Origin: Rhynochetos jubatus
Taxonomy: Eukaryota > Chordata > Aves > Eurypygiformes > Rhynochetidae
Direction of reading: 5' to 3'
Assembly: GCA_027574665.1 (NCBI GenBank)
Contig: CM050657.1
Location: 23,786,700 to 23,850,699 of the forward strand
Length of the DNA: 64,000 nt
The position numbers were made by a program, and so were the translations under genes. Numbering within the stretch: the first letter of the stretch is position 1; every line of letters begins with the position of its first letter. Below, piece by piece: positions 12,701 through 27,700 of this stretch. The notes under the pieces are model-generated. The model made no database searches. It worked only from the letters and a program-made list of their open reading frames with translations, and was not told the DNA's origin.

Positions 12701-15700
12701 AGGGGTTGAGCAGCCCTATGGTTGTCACAGGGTTTCCAGGTATAAATGAGCACAGGTAATAAAGCACTGATGTATCTTAAAACAAAGATTGCAAATTAAT
12801 TGGACAGCAAGAAAATGTATGGAGCCACAGAGTGTATAAAAAGACTATACTGCTGAGTGGATAAGTGCTGGCTACAGAGATGGAGGCAGCCAGCAGTCCT
12901 GGGAGAACTCATTCGCTAATAGCTGCTCTGCAGCAGAACGAGGGCTTCAGTGCAAGCTGACACTCTGGGGTTTCTTGGCTAAACACCCAGCAAGCCACAG
13001 AGCTCTGCAGTTTCCTCCTTAAAGAGCAGCTCTGCCCTGTCTCGTTCCCTATGCTCTGACCCACACAACGCTGCCAGCCCAGCGCCTCAGCTAGGCCAGG
13101 CTTTGCAGAGACTACATGAAAGAAAAGGTGCTGAATTTAATGGAGGTCAAGGGCTCACCTTCCATACCACCTCCCATTTCTCCATTTGCTTTATTAATAG
13201 CAGCACCTATTTTTGTGACACTAGCGTTCTGCTGTGTGAGGGCCTAAAAAAACCCAAACTACTGCAAAAAGCTGTTTCCTTGCCTGCACCTCCCTGCTCT
13301 CTTCAGGATTGCTCTCCCCTCGCAACAAGCCACACTTTCAACCTGCCTTACCCCTGACAGCAGTGGCATGGGGTTTAAAAGGTACAATTGGCAGGAGTTT
13401 AGACAGACACAGACAGATAGATAAAACCAAGGCAGGCCTCATCTGCAGCGCCCAGAGGACTGGCTCCCAGGTTACCACAGTGCAAAGCAATACGTAACAG
13501 CATCACCTCTTTCAAAGGTCGAAGCAGCTTGTCTGGCTGCTCCAGCTGAAGAGCCAGCAGTCCTTCCCGACTCACCCCTACCTGGGTGATGAAGAAGTAT
13601 CTGTACACATACATCGATGCAAAGACCAAGCCCAGGAGCAGCACAAGGAGACCCATGGTCAGGTAGCACACCCCACTGAGCGATGACCTCCGGCCCTGCA
13701 CTGCGGGAGCCGGCTCCTCCTGCAAGACAAAAACAAGAGCATCAGTCAGCTGCTGCTGCACGGGATCAGAAAACCCACGGTAGGTTATGCAAAAGCTGCA
13801 CACGGGTTTGTGGTGTGCGATGGAGGGAGGGAGGCACCGTCCCACAAAGAAAGTTCTTATCTGACAGCGTTCTGGCAAGAGTAAAACTCTTCTTGTGCAT
13901 TTTGCTCTCCCACTCCCCATATATATGTATTTTTATCTATATTAAAGAAACGTGTGTATGTGTGAATACACACATATATGTATACTTTGGTCAGAACAAA
14001 GTCAAGCTTTGTTTCAGTGGGCGATAAGGATCAACTGAAAAAAGGAAATGAGGAACCAACAGTTCCTGGCTACTGAATGTAATAGCACTTCTGTAGTTAT
14101 ATTGAAAATATTTTGTTGAAATGCTGCCAACCCTGCAGAATTTTTCAGGGGTAATTTCTGAGATGGAAGTGACTGGTCTCAGAGGGGCACCTCCTGGCCC
14201 TCCTGGGGTGAGAGCTGACCCAAACAGCTGTGTTGATCTCCACTTTCAAGCAGATTCCCACACACCTTCCAGGAATGCGGTCAGAGCATCGAAAGAAAAC
14301 ACATCTGCTGGTTTTAGAGTGCTGCTCAATCTGTATGGGCAGTAGCCAGCTCACCTCATTACAGCCCTCAAAAAGGAGGGCAGTGCAAAAGGCAGCGTTC
14401 CCTCCTGGAGACCATTCATCCCAGACTCCGATGCTCCTGGTTTTACTACTAAAATACCTCTCCGAAACGTTAAGCAAGAGGATGTGAGGCCTTTCGGGAG
14501 CAGATGAAAGAAGCCCCAGTTCCCGCACAGCAGAGCTGCCCTCAGCTGAGCAGGCCCGCGGCGGGGGGGAGTGAGGTGCCACGGAGGGGTCCTGCAGGCC
14601 AACTCCCTCTGCACAGCACAGGGTCTGACGTGTTTGATTAAAAAAGACTCTCTCCACGGCAAGCCAGGGACCAGTACAAACTGGAGGAACAGATTTAAAA
14701 GCAAACAAGAGCCTCTCATTTCTAGGACGCATCACTTTTGAAAGGAAGAGACATTTCTGCAGGGTAACACGGCCAAACCCCGCAGGGTGGTGCAGGTGCT
14801 AAAGTTGCAAGGGGAGATGCCCCTAGGTCCCTGCAACGTGAGACCAGCTCTGCCCCACAGAGCCGGCAGCAAACACCTCTTTGCCCTTTCCCTGCCGTGG
14901 AGCAGCCCTCGCGAGAGCGGCAATTCAGCCACAGGCTTGGAGGCATCAGGTCGCTCCTGTCCCGAGACTAGAGCACCCCAGCATCCTTGGAGCACCCATA
15001 CGGAGCCTGTCAGGTGGGGATCCCCCCCAACCATCGAGCTGCAGAAGAGGGGCAGAGCCAGGGACCCCTCCACTACCTGCTCCACTCCCAGCCAACAGGG
15101 CCTGCTCCAGCTATGGACTAGTAACTGCAAAGAGCAAATTGCCTTGGGATAGCTACAATTTCAGCACACCTCCAGGACAAAATTCTAATCTATTTCTCCT
15201 TCACCCCAGCTGTTGAAAGACCTCTATTCACCCACAGCTCCCTGCACTGAAGGATCGGTATAATCAGTTTGTTTCTGCTCCTCCAGCAAATAAAGGGATG
15301 AGCAAACTGAGAAATACAACATTTTAAGTTCACTTCCAATCTTTCCCTTCCTCTCCTCCTGCAGACAAGGGGCAGCAACTGTGACAAGCCACAAAGAAAA
15401 AAGGGAAAAAAAAAAAAATCACATTACTAGAGAAAGTTTAAAGGCTCCCTGACATGAACTGCTAAGACAGGAAAGTCATGGTACATGTCAAGTGTTTCAC
15501 AAAAACAGATTTCCCCAGATACTTGTCATCAGAGAGAGTGCAGACAGCGAGGGTGAAGAGGAGCAAAAAGATCTCCTGCTACTGACGCTGAAGCATGGCC
15601 GAGAAAACGTTTAACGCTCCGCAAGCAAATTACATCCGAAAGGTGCCAGGCTCCTATGATGGATAATGCACTGCTCGCTTCCTCAGTGAGCTGCAAGTGC

Positions 15701-18700
15701 TAACTCCGTGGAGAGCTGGGCGAGAGGGTTCAGAAGGACACAGCAACTCAAAGAGGGAAAAAGAAATACTCCCACTAAAAAGAAAAAGTGTGTCTGACTG
15801 GTAGGGAGCGGCAAATAATCCCCTGATGGTTTGCTAAAGCAGCTCTGATCTCTGCACAGCCAAAGACACAGCGAGACATCCCACCTCTCACCGCCAAAGG
15901 AGTTCCGCTTCCTATAAAGCACTCCTAACTTTGGAAAATATGCCCCAGTTTTACATTTTGTGAGAAGGTGGGGGAAAGCAAAGCAAAGTTTTGCCCTGGG
16001 AGAAGTTATGAAACACCAGGAAAAATGGAAAAAAAAACCCCAAACACTCAAATTTTGGGGGAAAGAAAATCTGGACAGTAAGCATTCTGATGGAGAAGAG
16101 ATGAAGCCGGTGGGGTTAAAAACGCTGCCAGGCCCGCCAAGGGGAACAATTAACCACAGTCCTGCCAAATGTTGCATAAAAATCACATGCACAAACCCTC
16201 GCTAACACATCCATCTCCATCCCCCAGTCCCAACTACAGGTCAGTCAACACCTCTGCTTCGGGCTGGAGGCGTTCTCAGTGCTGACAGCCCGTGGACAGA
16301 GCAGCGCACACCCTGCCTTAACAGCATTACACCCAGGACAGTAAATCTTCACCAGACTGGAAAAATCCAAGAAGCTTCTTCCACAGGCTGCTGCCCTGCT
16401 CATGCTGCAACATACTTCCCCCATGGGACTGCTGCTCCCTGCAGTAGATGTGGGTATTTTTTAAAAATGGGAAATGCATCGCAGCCCATTTCCATCTGTT
16501 CTTGTTGCAGGAACGCCTGGCTCCCCAGCAAGGGAGCAGTTTTCCCCTTAGCTGATCTTATCATAAAGAGAACCAGGTGGCCCCAGCCGCAAGCTGCAGG
16601 AAAGCCATCCCCACGACCAACCAGCAAACCAAACTGCATGCCACGCTCATGCCACATGGCAGACTTGGCAGACCTGGCAGCGTTGCCGGTCTCCATGAAT
16701 TTTGGTGGTGGGGCAAAGAATTAGACTCAGCAGCGGGGTTCTCCTGAACAGCAGACCCCGTCTTCAAGACGTGCATTGTCACCGAGGGCAAAAATCAAAA
16801 TACTGCCATGTAACAATTCTGTACGTTCACCAGATGTTTAACAACATTCCCTAAGAATTCATTAACCAGACACTCTTCTTGCAACAAGCCATCCTACCAA
16901 TTTTCTGCCCCAAACAACTACAGGGATTTTTTGGCCAAGAGAAATGGGAAGTGTTGGGGTCAAAACCATCCATGGGCAGAGGCAGGGTCAGGTATTTCAC
17001 TTCAGCAAATGGGCTTTCCTTTTCTTTTTCCATTGTTTTAAATGAGATATTCCAACAAATGGGCATATTTTACAAAAAAAAAAAAATCAATACAAGGCCC
17101 TTCCTCCCCTCTCTGGGCTGTGCAGAGGACAAACATCCATTTGCTTCTCCAGGAACAAAGAGATGGAAAAACAAGAGCAGCGGAAGAAAAGCACAGTGTC
17201 CACGGTCCAGGCGCTAAGGATGTGCACCCAAGGGGGATGCAGACAGATCCACAGCTCTGCAGAGTATCCCACTGTGATTCCAGGGCAGGAAAACCCTGCC
17301 CCTCCATACTATGGTCCTTTCTTTGCTCCATACTGCTTGGCACCACCCCATGCTCCAGCGCTGGTGCAGGCAGCGGAAGCCACCACCAATGGGAAAAGCG
17401 GCAGAGGCTGTGGGCAGAGCTCCTTCCCCTGTGCAACCCGAGGGGAAGGCACAGCTCGCTCTTCCTCCTCATGGGCAATGGGGAAAAGCATCCATCTCTC
17501 CAGGAAAGCGCCTGCACGTCTTGGTGTTCTGCCAGGCATTGTCCTGCTAATGCTTCATCCCACCGGGTGAGAGGGAGGCAGCTCCAGCACACAAGCCTGC
17601 ACAGCCGGACTATGCTTATTCGGCTCCAGTTTGCAGGCGCAATCGTGTCGCAGACACCGAACCCAGAGCCCAGCAGCAGACGGCATAGTGGAGTATAAAA
17701 AGGAATTCCTTCCCTTCTGGATAAAACAGGGTCTTCACTACGCTTCAGTGCCCTGCCTGCTCATGGGGCTGGCACAGGAACAGAGCCCAGGCGGCAGATA
17801 CCCAGATGGGACAGGATGAAGTTACAACACAGACCACTGGGTAGAGGAAGCTTGAAATTAGTCTGAGTGGGGGGAAAAAAAGCCCTAATTCAGTCTTTGT
17901 GGATATTCTTCTGAATTTCTGGTCTTGCTGAGGATGTGATGAAAATGGCTGGTGTCCTGTTATCCCTATCTGTTACTGAATGGCTAAGAACATCTCTCCT
18001 ACAAGGGTACGGGGGACAGAAGCCTGGCTGTGCTTTACAGGCGCAATGTCTGGTCCACAGCATGGAAATCAAGTCCAAAGACCAGAGTAAGAAAGAGCCA
18101 GGAAACCATCAATGCCTGCCAGGCACTGCCGAGGGCACCTTCTGCCGGGCAAATCCTCCTGGCTTCACGGCAGCGAGCTTTTGGACACACGGCACTAGCA
18201 GGAGCTGCTAGCAAGAACCATACCCAGCCAGGTGTTGCCTTTGATTTTTCTCATGAATATAGCACAGAGTTATGAAAAATAGATATTTGAGTCCATCGCT
18301 TCTTCATCGCCAACGTCTTGCTGAAGATGACAGAAGTGAGGACATTAAAGGTGTCACGTCATGCCTTGTTCCCTCCTGAGTCGCACACCACCTCGGCAGA
18401 GAGGGGCTCAGCTCACGCTCTTTTCCTGCTTCTTCAGCTTTGGAAGCAGCTCTGAGTTCTCCACAAACCATTTTTCCTGCATTTCTGAAACACGCAGGCC
18501 TGAAATCTTTCATTTTAGGTGTAGCAGGGCCTGACAAACAGAGGATATAGCTCAGCAAGTGTCTAAACATACACCCCCAACAGGCAAAGAAGCTTGGGGC
18601 GACTAAAAATAGTAGATGTGATTTTGACGCCTGACAAGTGAGGAGTGAAATGTGCTGCAGAATAAATACTTGAAAGGGATGTGGTTTGGAGAGGAGTGCT

Positions 18701-21700
18701 AGCAGAACAGCAGCAAAATCCGTCATCCCTCTCTGGGAGGTTGCTGGTTTCAAGGGAGCAGCAGCCTGAGAAGATGTGCTGGCGTAACTACAGACACTGC
18801 CACAGGCAGCCACGGCGCTTCCTCAAAGGGCACAGGCTCGAAACCTACAAAAACCACATCAGAACATCCAACAGTTCTCGCCGTTTACTCATTTCTGGTA
18901 ACCAAAGGCCAATACAGACTATGGGAAAAGAAAGAAATTAGTTCAAGGTCTAACCTCCAGCACATCAAGTCCCACATTCACAGTCAAAATCAGTTACTGC
19001 TTTACAAAACGTAAGGACTTGCAATAGCAGGGCAAGGAGATCCAGACCTGCCTCCCAGAGACAACCACTCCGGTGTTTTGGCACTCAGACCAGGGGAGCT
19101 CAGTGGTGAAAAGCTCACAGGGACGGCCAGCCAGGGTTCGAGACTGGAGCACTGGCCAAGCTAGAGCTCTGGAGAAGGAAAGCGGGAGACTACGCACAGG
19201 GAAAAGGCAGATGAAGGAAGATGAGAAGGGGTAGAGATGAACCATCGCAGCAAAGGCAAATCATCTTTGCATCCACCAAAGCATCACCCGCGTATCAAAA
19301 AAGGCTTCTCTGACAGATGAACAAAAAACAAGTCCTGTCCTCAAGAGAAATTGTGCTTGGAGTGAGGAGAGGGAGTGAAATGAGGAGAAATACCAGGTGA
19401 CACCAAGGAGGGAAGAGTGCCTAGAGTGCCTGGGCCACCGTCCTGGCAGTCACAGCGGTCACTGCTCAGCACTAGCCATGAGAGGCCTCTGAACGAGCCT
19501 GTTGCCTGGAATAAGAGTCCTTCCAGGGTGAAGAGCATTTCTAATGTTTTATATCAGAAAAGAAAATAAAGTGTGCATGCATGCATGGAGAGAGAGATAT
19601 ACACATGCAGAGAGATATATGTGTGTATAAGGCACACTGTTTCCAAGGCAACCAAACTCCCTGATTGCAGTAGTTGAGCAGCGCTTGTGCAGGGCACGCA
19701 GCAGCATTTCCACAGAGAACACAACTGATGGCTTTTGGACTCAAAGATGCCTGGAAGCTGGGGGGGCGGTGGGGGGAACCCCAAAGCCTGTAATTAAGAG
19801 ACTATCACAGCCGAAGGCAAAAAGGTTACAATAAATTAATCTAATCACATCTTTAAATGACACCATGGCACGTGACTAGCAACAAAGCCACCTGCTTCAG
19901 GAGTCACTTCTCAGCGCTAGAAATTAGAATATCAAAACCAACCACTGGCTAATTAAAACCCCCAGCTTTGTTGCTACACGACAAAGACAGCAGGATGTTA
20001 AAAATGCAGCCTGGCACGTGGGAGCTCCTAAGCGCTCAGCAATCATTCTTCCTACTCCCTCGTCAGCAAGGGAGAAATCAAAACCTCCCTTTACTCCTTC
20101 CACCCCTTTCTGGAACTAAGGGGCTGTTTCTCCTCCCTCTTTGCAGAGGGGTGAGGAAATCATTTCCACAGGGTTTTTTTAATTTTATTTTTTTGGCAGA
20201 GGCACAACAACTTCCAGCTGGAGTTTTTCCAGCCTCCCTCTCCTCTTTCCCAGGAGTAAAACCATTTGGAGCACTAGCAGAGCCAACAAAGCCCCTTGTA
20301 AAAATAAGGCTATTCTTACCAGGAACGTAGCTAAAACCCCCAGCGTCACATTGAACAGACAGGCAGGCAGAGAGAGAACAAACATCTCTGATAAAGAGGT
20401 AAAACATGTCCCAACCTGGGTGTTTAGCAGCCCGACGGCCAAAACACGGGGTCTGATGAACACGGCCTGACTTCCAGAAATCAACATGAGCTGCAGCCCC
20501 TCACTGAAAGGATGGGGAAAACCAGTCCCTGCCCCAGGGCAGCTCTACCACCACAGCTGAAGGCGCCAGGCAGACCTCACCTGGGAGAGGGATGGAGCAA
20601 GCACAGCCAAGTGAAGGCTAAGCTTCAGCACTGGGTCTCAAAACTTATCTAGAGCAATTAACAACAAAAGGCAGCTCAAGCAAGAGTGAATCAGAGCAGC
20701 TGCTCTGGGAATAGGGGACGCTCTAGAATCGAGGGGATGGCAAAGTTAGAGACTTGGTTCAAAGGTAAAGACATATGCAGGTGGGCAGACACCTGATTCC
20801 TTAAAAGACCTTTTACCAATGACAAAAATACTCAAGAACATTGAGAAACTGAGGCAAGGAAATATCAACAGCTTTCAGCTTGTTCTTGGTGTTCCTTCTC
20901 CTCCCAGGTGAAGAGAAGCTGCTGCCAGCTGCCCACAAAACCAGTCCGCTTGCTTCCACCTTCATGCACGGCTTGGGAAGAAGTAAGCTACAAGCCTGAC
21001 TACCCACCGAAGTGACGAGCTGTCCTGCGGCAGGACGGTGGGACCACACGCTCAGGAAGGACTTCCCCTCTGACAGCCTTTTCCCAGACTGGGATTGTAT
21101 AGCTGCTCCAGCTAAAACCAAACCCACCTACCAACTTGTGCAAAGGGCCCGGGGAGCCGGGGCACAAGACAGAGATAGCGACCGGTTTTGCAAAAGGTGC
21201 GAAGGATCGGCGGCTGCCTCAACCCAGCTGAAAGCGTGACAGGCAAAACACCTCCACATACAACCGTTTCACCCAAAGCTGTTCGCTGTCAGAGGTGGCT
21301 TCGGATCCTGATGAGGCACCAGAGAAGAGCATCAGTTGGGCAGAGGACTCCCTTGAACACCACCGCTGGGCTCCAACCACTGCTCCTCCCCAGACAGCTC
21401 CACGTCCAGTTTTGGCATCCAAACAAACGTACAATTTAAAACTACAGCACCCACCTCTGAGCTTCTACAGCCAGGCAGGTGGAGATGGTCAAGAGCAAAC
21501 CAGCCATTTTGGATGTCACTGGCTCTGCAGACCAGAGTGACCACCAGAGCCGTAAACCCGCACTGTAGAACCTCGCGCAGAGGGGTCAGAGTCCAGCCTT
21601 TCCTGGAGTTCAAGCTGAAGCATCCTAACAAGGAACCAGTTTGCAGGTTACAGCATCTACCTCTTCCCTGAAAATCTGGATTTACCCAGTGTCACACCAT

Positions 21701-24700
21701 AAAATGAAGTCACAGCTTCCTTTCAGAACACTGCCAGTGATTATCTCTTATCCCAGCAGCCGCGCAGGAAAACCCTGACAGTCAGTCCTACACACAAAAA
21801 TTCACCACAAAGAAACGGTGTCTAGTTTAACAACAGCAAGAGAGGAGGCAAATTTACCCTTCTCAGCTTTATTGTTCAAGCTGACTTCAACAGTGGGGCA
21901 TGGCAGCAGGGAAGGTAACTCTGCAAAGCAAGTGCAGAGGGATGAATTAAAAAAAAAATCAAAATCCCCCATACTGTCCTCCTTTAAACAGTTAACACTG
22001 CCATTAACATAAACAAAACAAAACACACATCTCCTGGGAAGAACACATCCACCCAGGACTGAAAACGCCTTTTCCATCCCTGTAAACCCACTAATGAGCA
22101 AAGATTTCGTAGCACAAAAGCAGAAATTGCAAAACAGCACACAGGGACAACTCATCCTCCCTAGACGCTCCATCTGTGCAGACCTGGAAGCAGCGCTCTG
22201 CTGCGTGGGAGCTCCCCGGCTCGGAGCAGCCATACACAACACCTGCCAGGCCACCTCTCCCCAAAGAGCCACGCAAGCAGCACGGTGCAACGACAGGGCG
22301 AAAAACACAGCGCTGCTTATCGCTGCACAGCACAGGGCTCCCTACAGCGCTGCAGCATTAATGCATGCAGCATACGCAGCAAAGCTTCCGACTCATGCTT
22401 ACATTTGGTTCATCTGGACCCTTTAAAACTGCTTCTTTTTCAAGATAATTCTTTGTTTCCTGTGTTTTGCCAGAGAAATTGCTGCACCCAAAGTGGGTAA
22501 GTGCAACAGGTACTTCCCATGTAAAAGCACCTACGTGCAAAGCTGCGTTGGCTTCGTCTCTCCTACAGCCTTGGGAGAACGCACACTGCCAGACAGACAT
22601 TTCAAGTTTCTCCATCTCCAACTCTTCAGTCTACATCTCTCCGGTGAAACAGAGCTCCATGTTTCCAAATTCAGTCACATTTATTTATAACACTTCTGCT
22701 AGAAATATTCATTCCTTCCCCTAATCCCCCCAACAGCTTCAGACAGATCCTTTGTCATGCTCAGCTGGAATATCAAATATTCATGCCCGGCCTCTGGTAA
22801 GTTACTCAAGACTAGACTTTCACTAGAGCAGATCCTGTAAGGGTCCAGAGGCATTTTTTACAATTCAGCCCTTTTCCTCCGCTTCCAAGGCGCCCCCAAA
22901 CCACAAAGAACCAAGACCCAGCGACAACACTTCTTTTTAAGCCAATGACTCCATACAGGGGACACACACACAAAAGTCATCACTTCAGCCCACATGGATA
23001 TGGAAGGATTGGACAAAGGCCAGGAATAACCTTCTGTTACAGGAGGCAGCTTCTCCAAATTAATCTCTACCATGTTTAGATCCCTAAATCAAGACCTCAC
23101 CATGGTGAAAATACCTGCAGCTCAGGAACATCAAGCCTGGACTCGAGCCCACCAACATGGCAATGAGTGTTATCAATCCACATCACTGCCAGCAAGTTTT
23201 TCTCCCTCTCCCTCAATTTACAGCTTGCTTTGTGAAAAAGCCTATTTAAAAGACTCTTCCTCACCATCTGTCTTCCACCTCACAGCATCTTGCAAGGAAG
23301 AAACTCAGGAAGCCCAGCATTGCATTGGCACAGCAGCTTCCACCAAGCTGACGTGACTCCACTATACAGGGCTGGCACACGCCTGCAAGAGCCACGGCTC
23401 CTCCACCTGCCCCATGTGCCGGGGCATCACTGCTCATGACGCACTGGTACCTCCGGGAAGGCCAGAAGCAGCATCGCTGCCTGTCCTGCTCCGATCTGCT
23501 GCCCCCTCCCATGAAGCACACATCCTTGGGCTTGCTTAGACCTAAAGCAGTCACAGCTCAGCGTGCCCACCTGGATGCAAGAGAAGGTAGGGAAGTGGGG
23601 GCACAGCAACAGCCCCAACAGCGAGACACTGTTTGCTAAGAGCTCCGCACCCACAGCAGACCTGCTCCTCCTCCCTGAGGAGTTCCACAGTGGCAGTCAC
23701 AGGAAAGATGTCTTCCCAGGCAGGCCCCCTCCTCAGGGAACACACTCCCCAAGGGTTTCAGGGCTTCCCCCTGCTGTTTCTGTACAAATGGGGCCACCAA
23801 GCTTGGTGTGGGAGCTGCCTCCAGCTGCCCCGGGCTGGCAGCTCAGCCTTGAGCCACCCGGAGAGCGGCAGCACTGCAGCCGGGTCTGCGGCACCTGCCG
23901 GACGGTCTGAGGTGCAGCCTACAGAGCCCACGCGGAGACAGACGGGCTGGATGGATCCAGTGCCAGGCAGCGAGCAGCTCCCTGTGGGAAGCCTTTCCAT
24001 CCCACCAAAAGGAGGTCAAGCCTTGGGGAAGGAAGAGATGAAAGGCACGAAACCAAGTCCCGGTATTACTGCAACCAACCAACAGCAAAACATCAGTCGC
24101 ACGCACTAGAAAGCCGGTTGCAGTCTCCAGGTCTATGACCCACTGCCAAGCTGTTTCCAGAGGGCTGGCCAGGCCTGCAGGTCTGGAGAGAGCTCTCCCA
24201 GTCCTGCTTCACCCATAAAGCCCTTTTCTCCCACCTGCTCAGCCATGGCCCGAGCAGACACTGTCATCCCCTTGACGCCCATCACTCCGGCAACCTGAAG
24301 ATGAACACGACCTTGCGTGCTGCCTCCAGCCTTTCCCAGACACAGGACAACAGGTTTTGCTTTCTGCTTCCTCTCCCCTGAGGTTTCTGTGAAAGCAACT
24401 CCTGGTGCACACAGATGTCATCCCATCGCCTGCCAACCGTCCCGGTCCCCACGGACACCGGTCTGCGCTGCAGCGGTCGCTGTACAGCACGATCCACCCT
24501 GGGCTGGCGGGGAGCAGCGCCTGGCAGAGCCCTGGGCCAGGACAGCTGAGCGGCCAGTCTCTGCTACATACAGCGCGAGGGGCACGAGAGGCACCTCTTC
24601 CTTCCTCCAACACTTATCAGTTACAACTCGTGAAGCAGAGGGTTTTAATGAAACCCCTTCTCCTCTTGCTCTTGTGCTGTCTCTGCTGAAAAATAAGCTG

Positions 24701-27700
24701 CAAGTATTAGAGGGGTTCACACAGAAGAAACCAAACCCACCCCCTCTCCAATCAAATTTTGACCAGAGACCTCCAGCCACCAGTTTTGCGGATTTCAACG
24801 TCCACCACAAACGCAAGGAGCATATTTCCCAGAACAGTTAAAGACAGAGCACATGTATTTATTCCCATTTCAGACTGTAAATCTGGAGATCAATTAAAAC
24901 TCACTGAATACTGTTTTGCATCCGAGAAAATATTTTCCAACTAACACAACAAATTATTTCACTGACTGCATAACCTCAAACCGCCTTCTGCTCGAGGCTG
25001 CTACGTCCTCCCAGCTCCTGCTAATGACAACAAGATTGTTTCTTTTATAGGCCCATAAAATGTTGCAATTGCCTCAAAATTACGTGGATTTTTCTGACAG
25101 AGCTCAAATTGCATATTCTTTCCGATTCAAACTGAGCTGCACAGGGGAGAAGGCTCGGCACACGCGAGCTTGCTGTCAGGACTCCGCACCCACTAGTTTT
25201 CAGGACACGTTAGCATCACAGACATCTTCCTGCGTACCACATCTTTGCATTCACGGAGCACCTGCCAAAATTCACAGGCTGCGGAAGCTGCCGCTGAATC
25301 ATTTCCCAGCTCTGGCTCCTATCACTGGGATTGAAGTTGTGAGATCAAAGAGGAAAGGAATGCAGAGCATCTTGTTTGCATGACACCAATGCCATTTTGC
25401 TGCAAGGCAGCTAGGAGAAGACACACAGACAGGAATTATTGGCAGCAGGAGAGCATGGCAAGAAAGCGTGGCTACGGAAAGACCAACCTCGCAAGTTGGG
25501 TGTTTTACAAAGCAGCACACCCCCTCCGTCCAGCTAAGTACAACCTACATCAAAGCATCCAGTATCACTGACACCCCGAAAAACAGCGTCAGGAAAAGGC
25601 CACCTTCTTGTCAGTGGATGTGCTGCTCCCTGGACACCCTCATGCTGCACTGACTCACCAAAACCTGCTCCTGCCCTTCTGTCACAGGTCTTACGCTGAC
25701 ATTCTTAGATGCCTGTCTGCTGGAATTAAGAGACTGTTGAAGAGTCTTTGTTCTAAATTTGTGTTTTTAAGTTCCTTTGTAGCTCACGTGGGCTCAAAAG
25801 AACAACATAGTGCCCCCCACGAGTCAGAAAGGCCCAAGACAATGCAAAAACTCCAAAATTTATTATTTGCTACCTAAGCCAATTTCATTCATCTGGCAGG
25901 ACCTGAAACAGAATAATTTTGATTGCTGGGGTCTGGCAGCACTAGTGATAGAAATAAGCTTCTGTTATTTTTATTATTTATTTTATTATTTTTAAACTCC
26001 TTTTCTCACGGTGCTCGTGAGAAGGAGCTGGATCCTGCCCCAGCTCGTGCAGGACTGGCAGAACAACTGACTTCCCAGCTACAGAAAGTTGGTTTCATGG
26101 CAGCATGAGCTGGAAGTCCAGCGTGACAGTCAACTTTCTGGGTTGGACATCAAAGGTGGGAAGAAACCTACCACCCTCTTTAGTCCGTAATTAGGAAAAG
26201 ATGAAGTCTGGAAATCACCAAGAGTTCAGAGTTGGCCACATTCCCCCCATTACAGGTTTCTACCCAGCCCCTAGGCATTCGATTCATAGATGCAATCGTG
26301 ACAAACTGAGCACATTCAGGCACTGACAGCGCAGCTGAGGGCTGCAAGCACATCCGCGCGTGATGCCAGGGATCATTACGATATGAGCGACTCCCTGAAC
26401 TCTCTGCAGAACCGGGCAGAAGCCTCTGCTGCAGAGCAACTCTCCGGGGCACGTAATTCCCACTCGCTCGGGAAGGCAGATGAGGAGGGATGCTCTGCAC
26501 TGCTGCAGGAAGGAAGCAACACCGCAGCTCCCCCATGTTTTTTGAGGCCAGGGAGATACTAAGGTCCGATAAATGATCAAACTGCGCACACAGTCTGAGG
26601 CATTTATAGGATACAGAAATGCCACGTAGGTCTCCTGCTCTGACGCAGAAGCACTGTAACAAGGCAGACTTGATGCCGGCCCAGCTCTCCGGACAACACC
26701 CTCACACTACACGCTGTAGTAGTTACCCCAGCGGGCCCACTCTCACAAAGAGCTTGCCAGCTGCAGGTTCTCTAGCACAAGAGACTTCAGAAACACTCCT
26801 GGCCAAACACGATGGTGCCCGTTTCACCTTCCCTGCTCGAGAGGGGCACCAGCTGTAGCAGCACCGGTCCGTGCACAGCGCTGCCTGCCAGCACCTGCCC
26901 GTGACTCACGCAGTCTGGATGGGACGCGACAGAACTGTACCCCAAGGCACCAGCCACACTCGGATTCTGCTAGGGATGCCCCAACGCCTTCACAGGATGC
27001 CTGGCAGGATCCCAACCGCCACAGGCATGAGCACTCCTTCCCCTACGATACCCGACACCTGAAGCCAGCAGAGCAATGCAACTTGGGTGCGCCAACTCCC
27101 ATCTCCAAAGCATCGGGAGCTGCTTGGGCTCCTATCCCCTTGCTTCCCATCCTGCTCCAGCACCAGCCGTTTGGCTCCTCTCGCCTCCTCTCCATGCCAA
27201 CCCTAAGCCTTCAGAGATGCTATTTTGAAATCCACACGTGAATGATGAATCCCAAATTACATTTCCCCAGGCAAAACCACCTAGACCAGAGGGATGAGTC
27301 CTGATGCCACTGGTCCGCGCTGGGCACCTCAGTGCCCAAGGACAGCCGCTCCCAGTAATGGCGCAACTACCCTGCCCCATCCTCTCCCTACTTCTCCAAA
27401 CTTCGGATGCCCGTGCACCCTCCCAGCATCCCTAACATCGGGGGCTTTCACCTTTCCCAGGGCGACTCCCGCAACAGGAGCGAGCTCCGAGCACACACCC
27501 GGCCCCCCGCCCGCACCTTTCAGCTCCGATCGGCTCTAACTTAGCAGAAAAGGGGGTGAAAAGCCCGGCGCACAGAGGGCCACCACCGGCGGCACCCGCC
27601 CGCCCCCGCCCCCGCCCCGCACTCACGGCCCCCGCGGGCAGCAGCACGGCGCCCGTCGCCCCATCGCTCCCCGCCGCCGCCTTCGCCTTCTCCTTCTCCG

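Larger units (their letters stand above)
13720..27626 (-). other. ITM2C: ITM2C intron 1
   Basis: A large phase 0 first intron of about 13.9 kb, starting GTGAGT next to a G-rich run inside the CpG island. Many short open frames occur on both strands, but none shows a recognisable domain, supported splice pattern or family match. It contains simple repeats at 13919-13985, 19561-19627 and 25963-25996. Long first introns often hold enhancers; none can be called with confidence here. Confidence 0.8.
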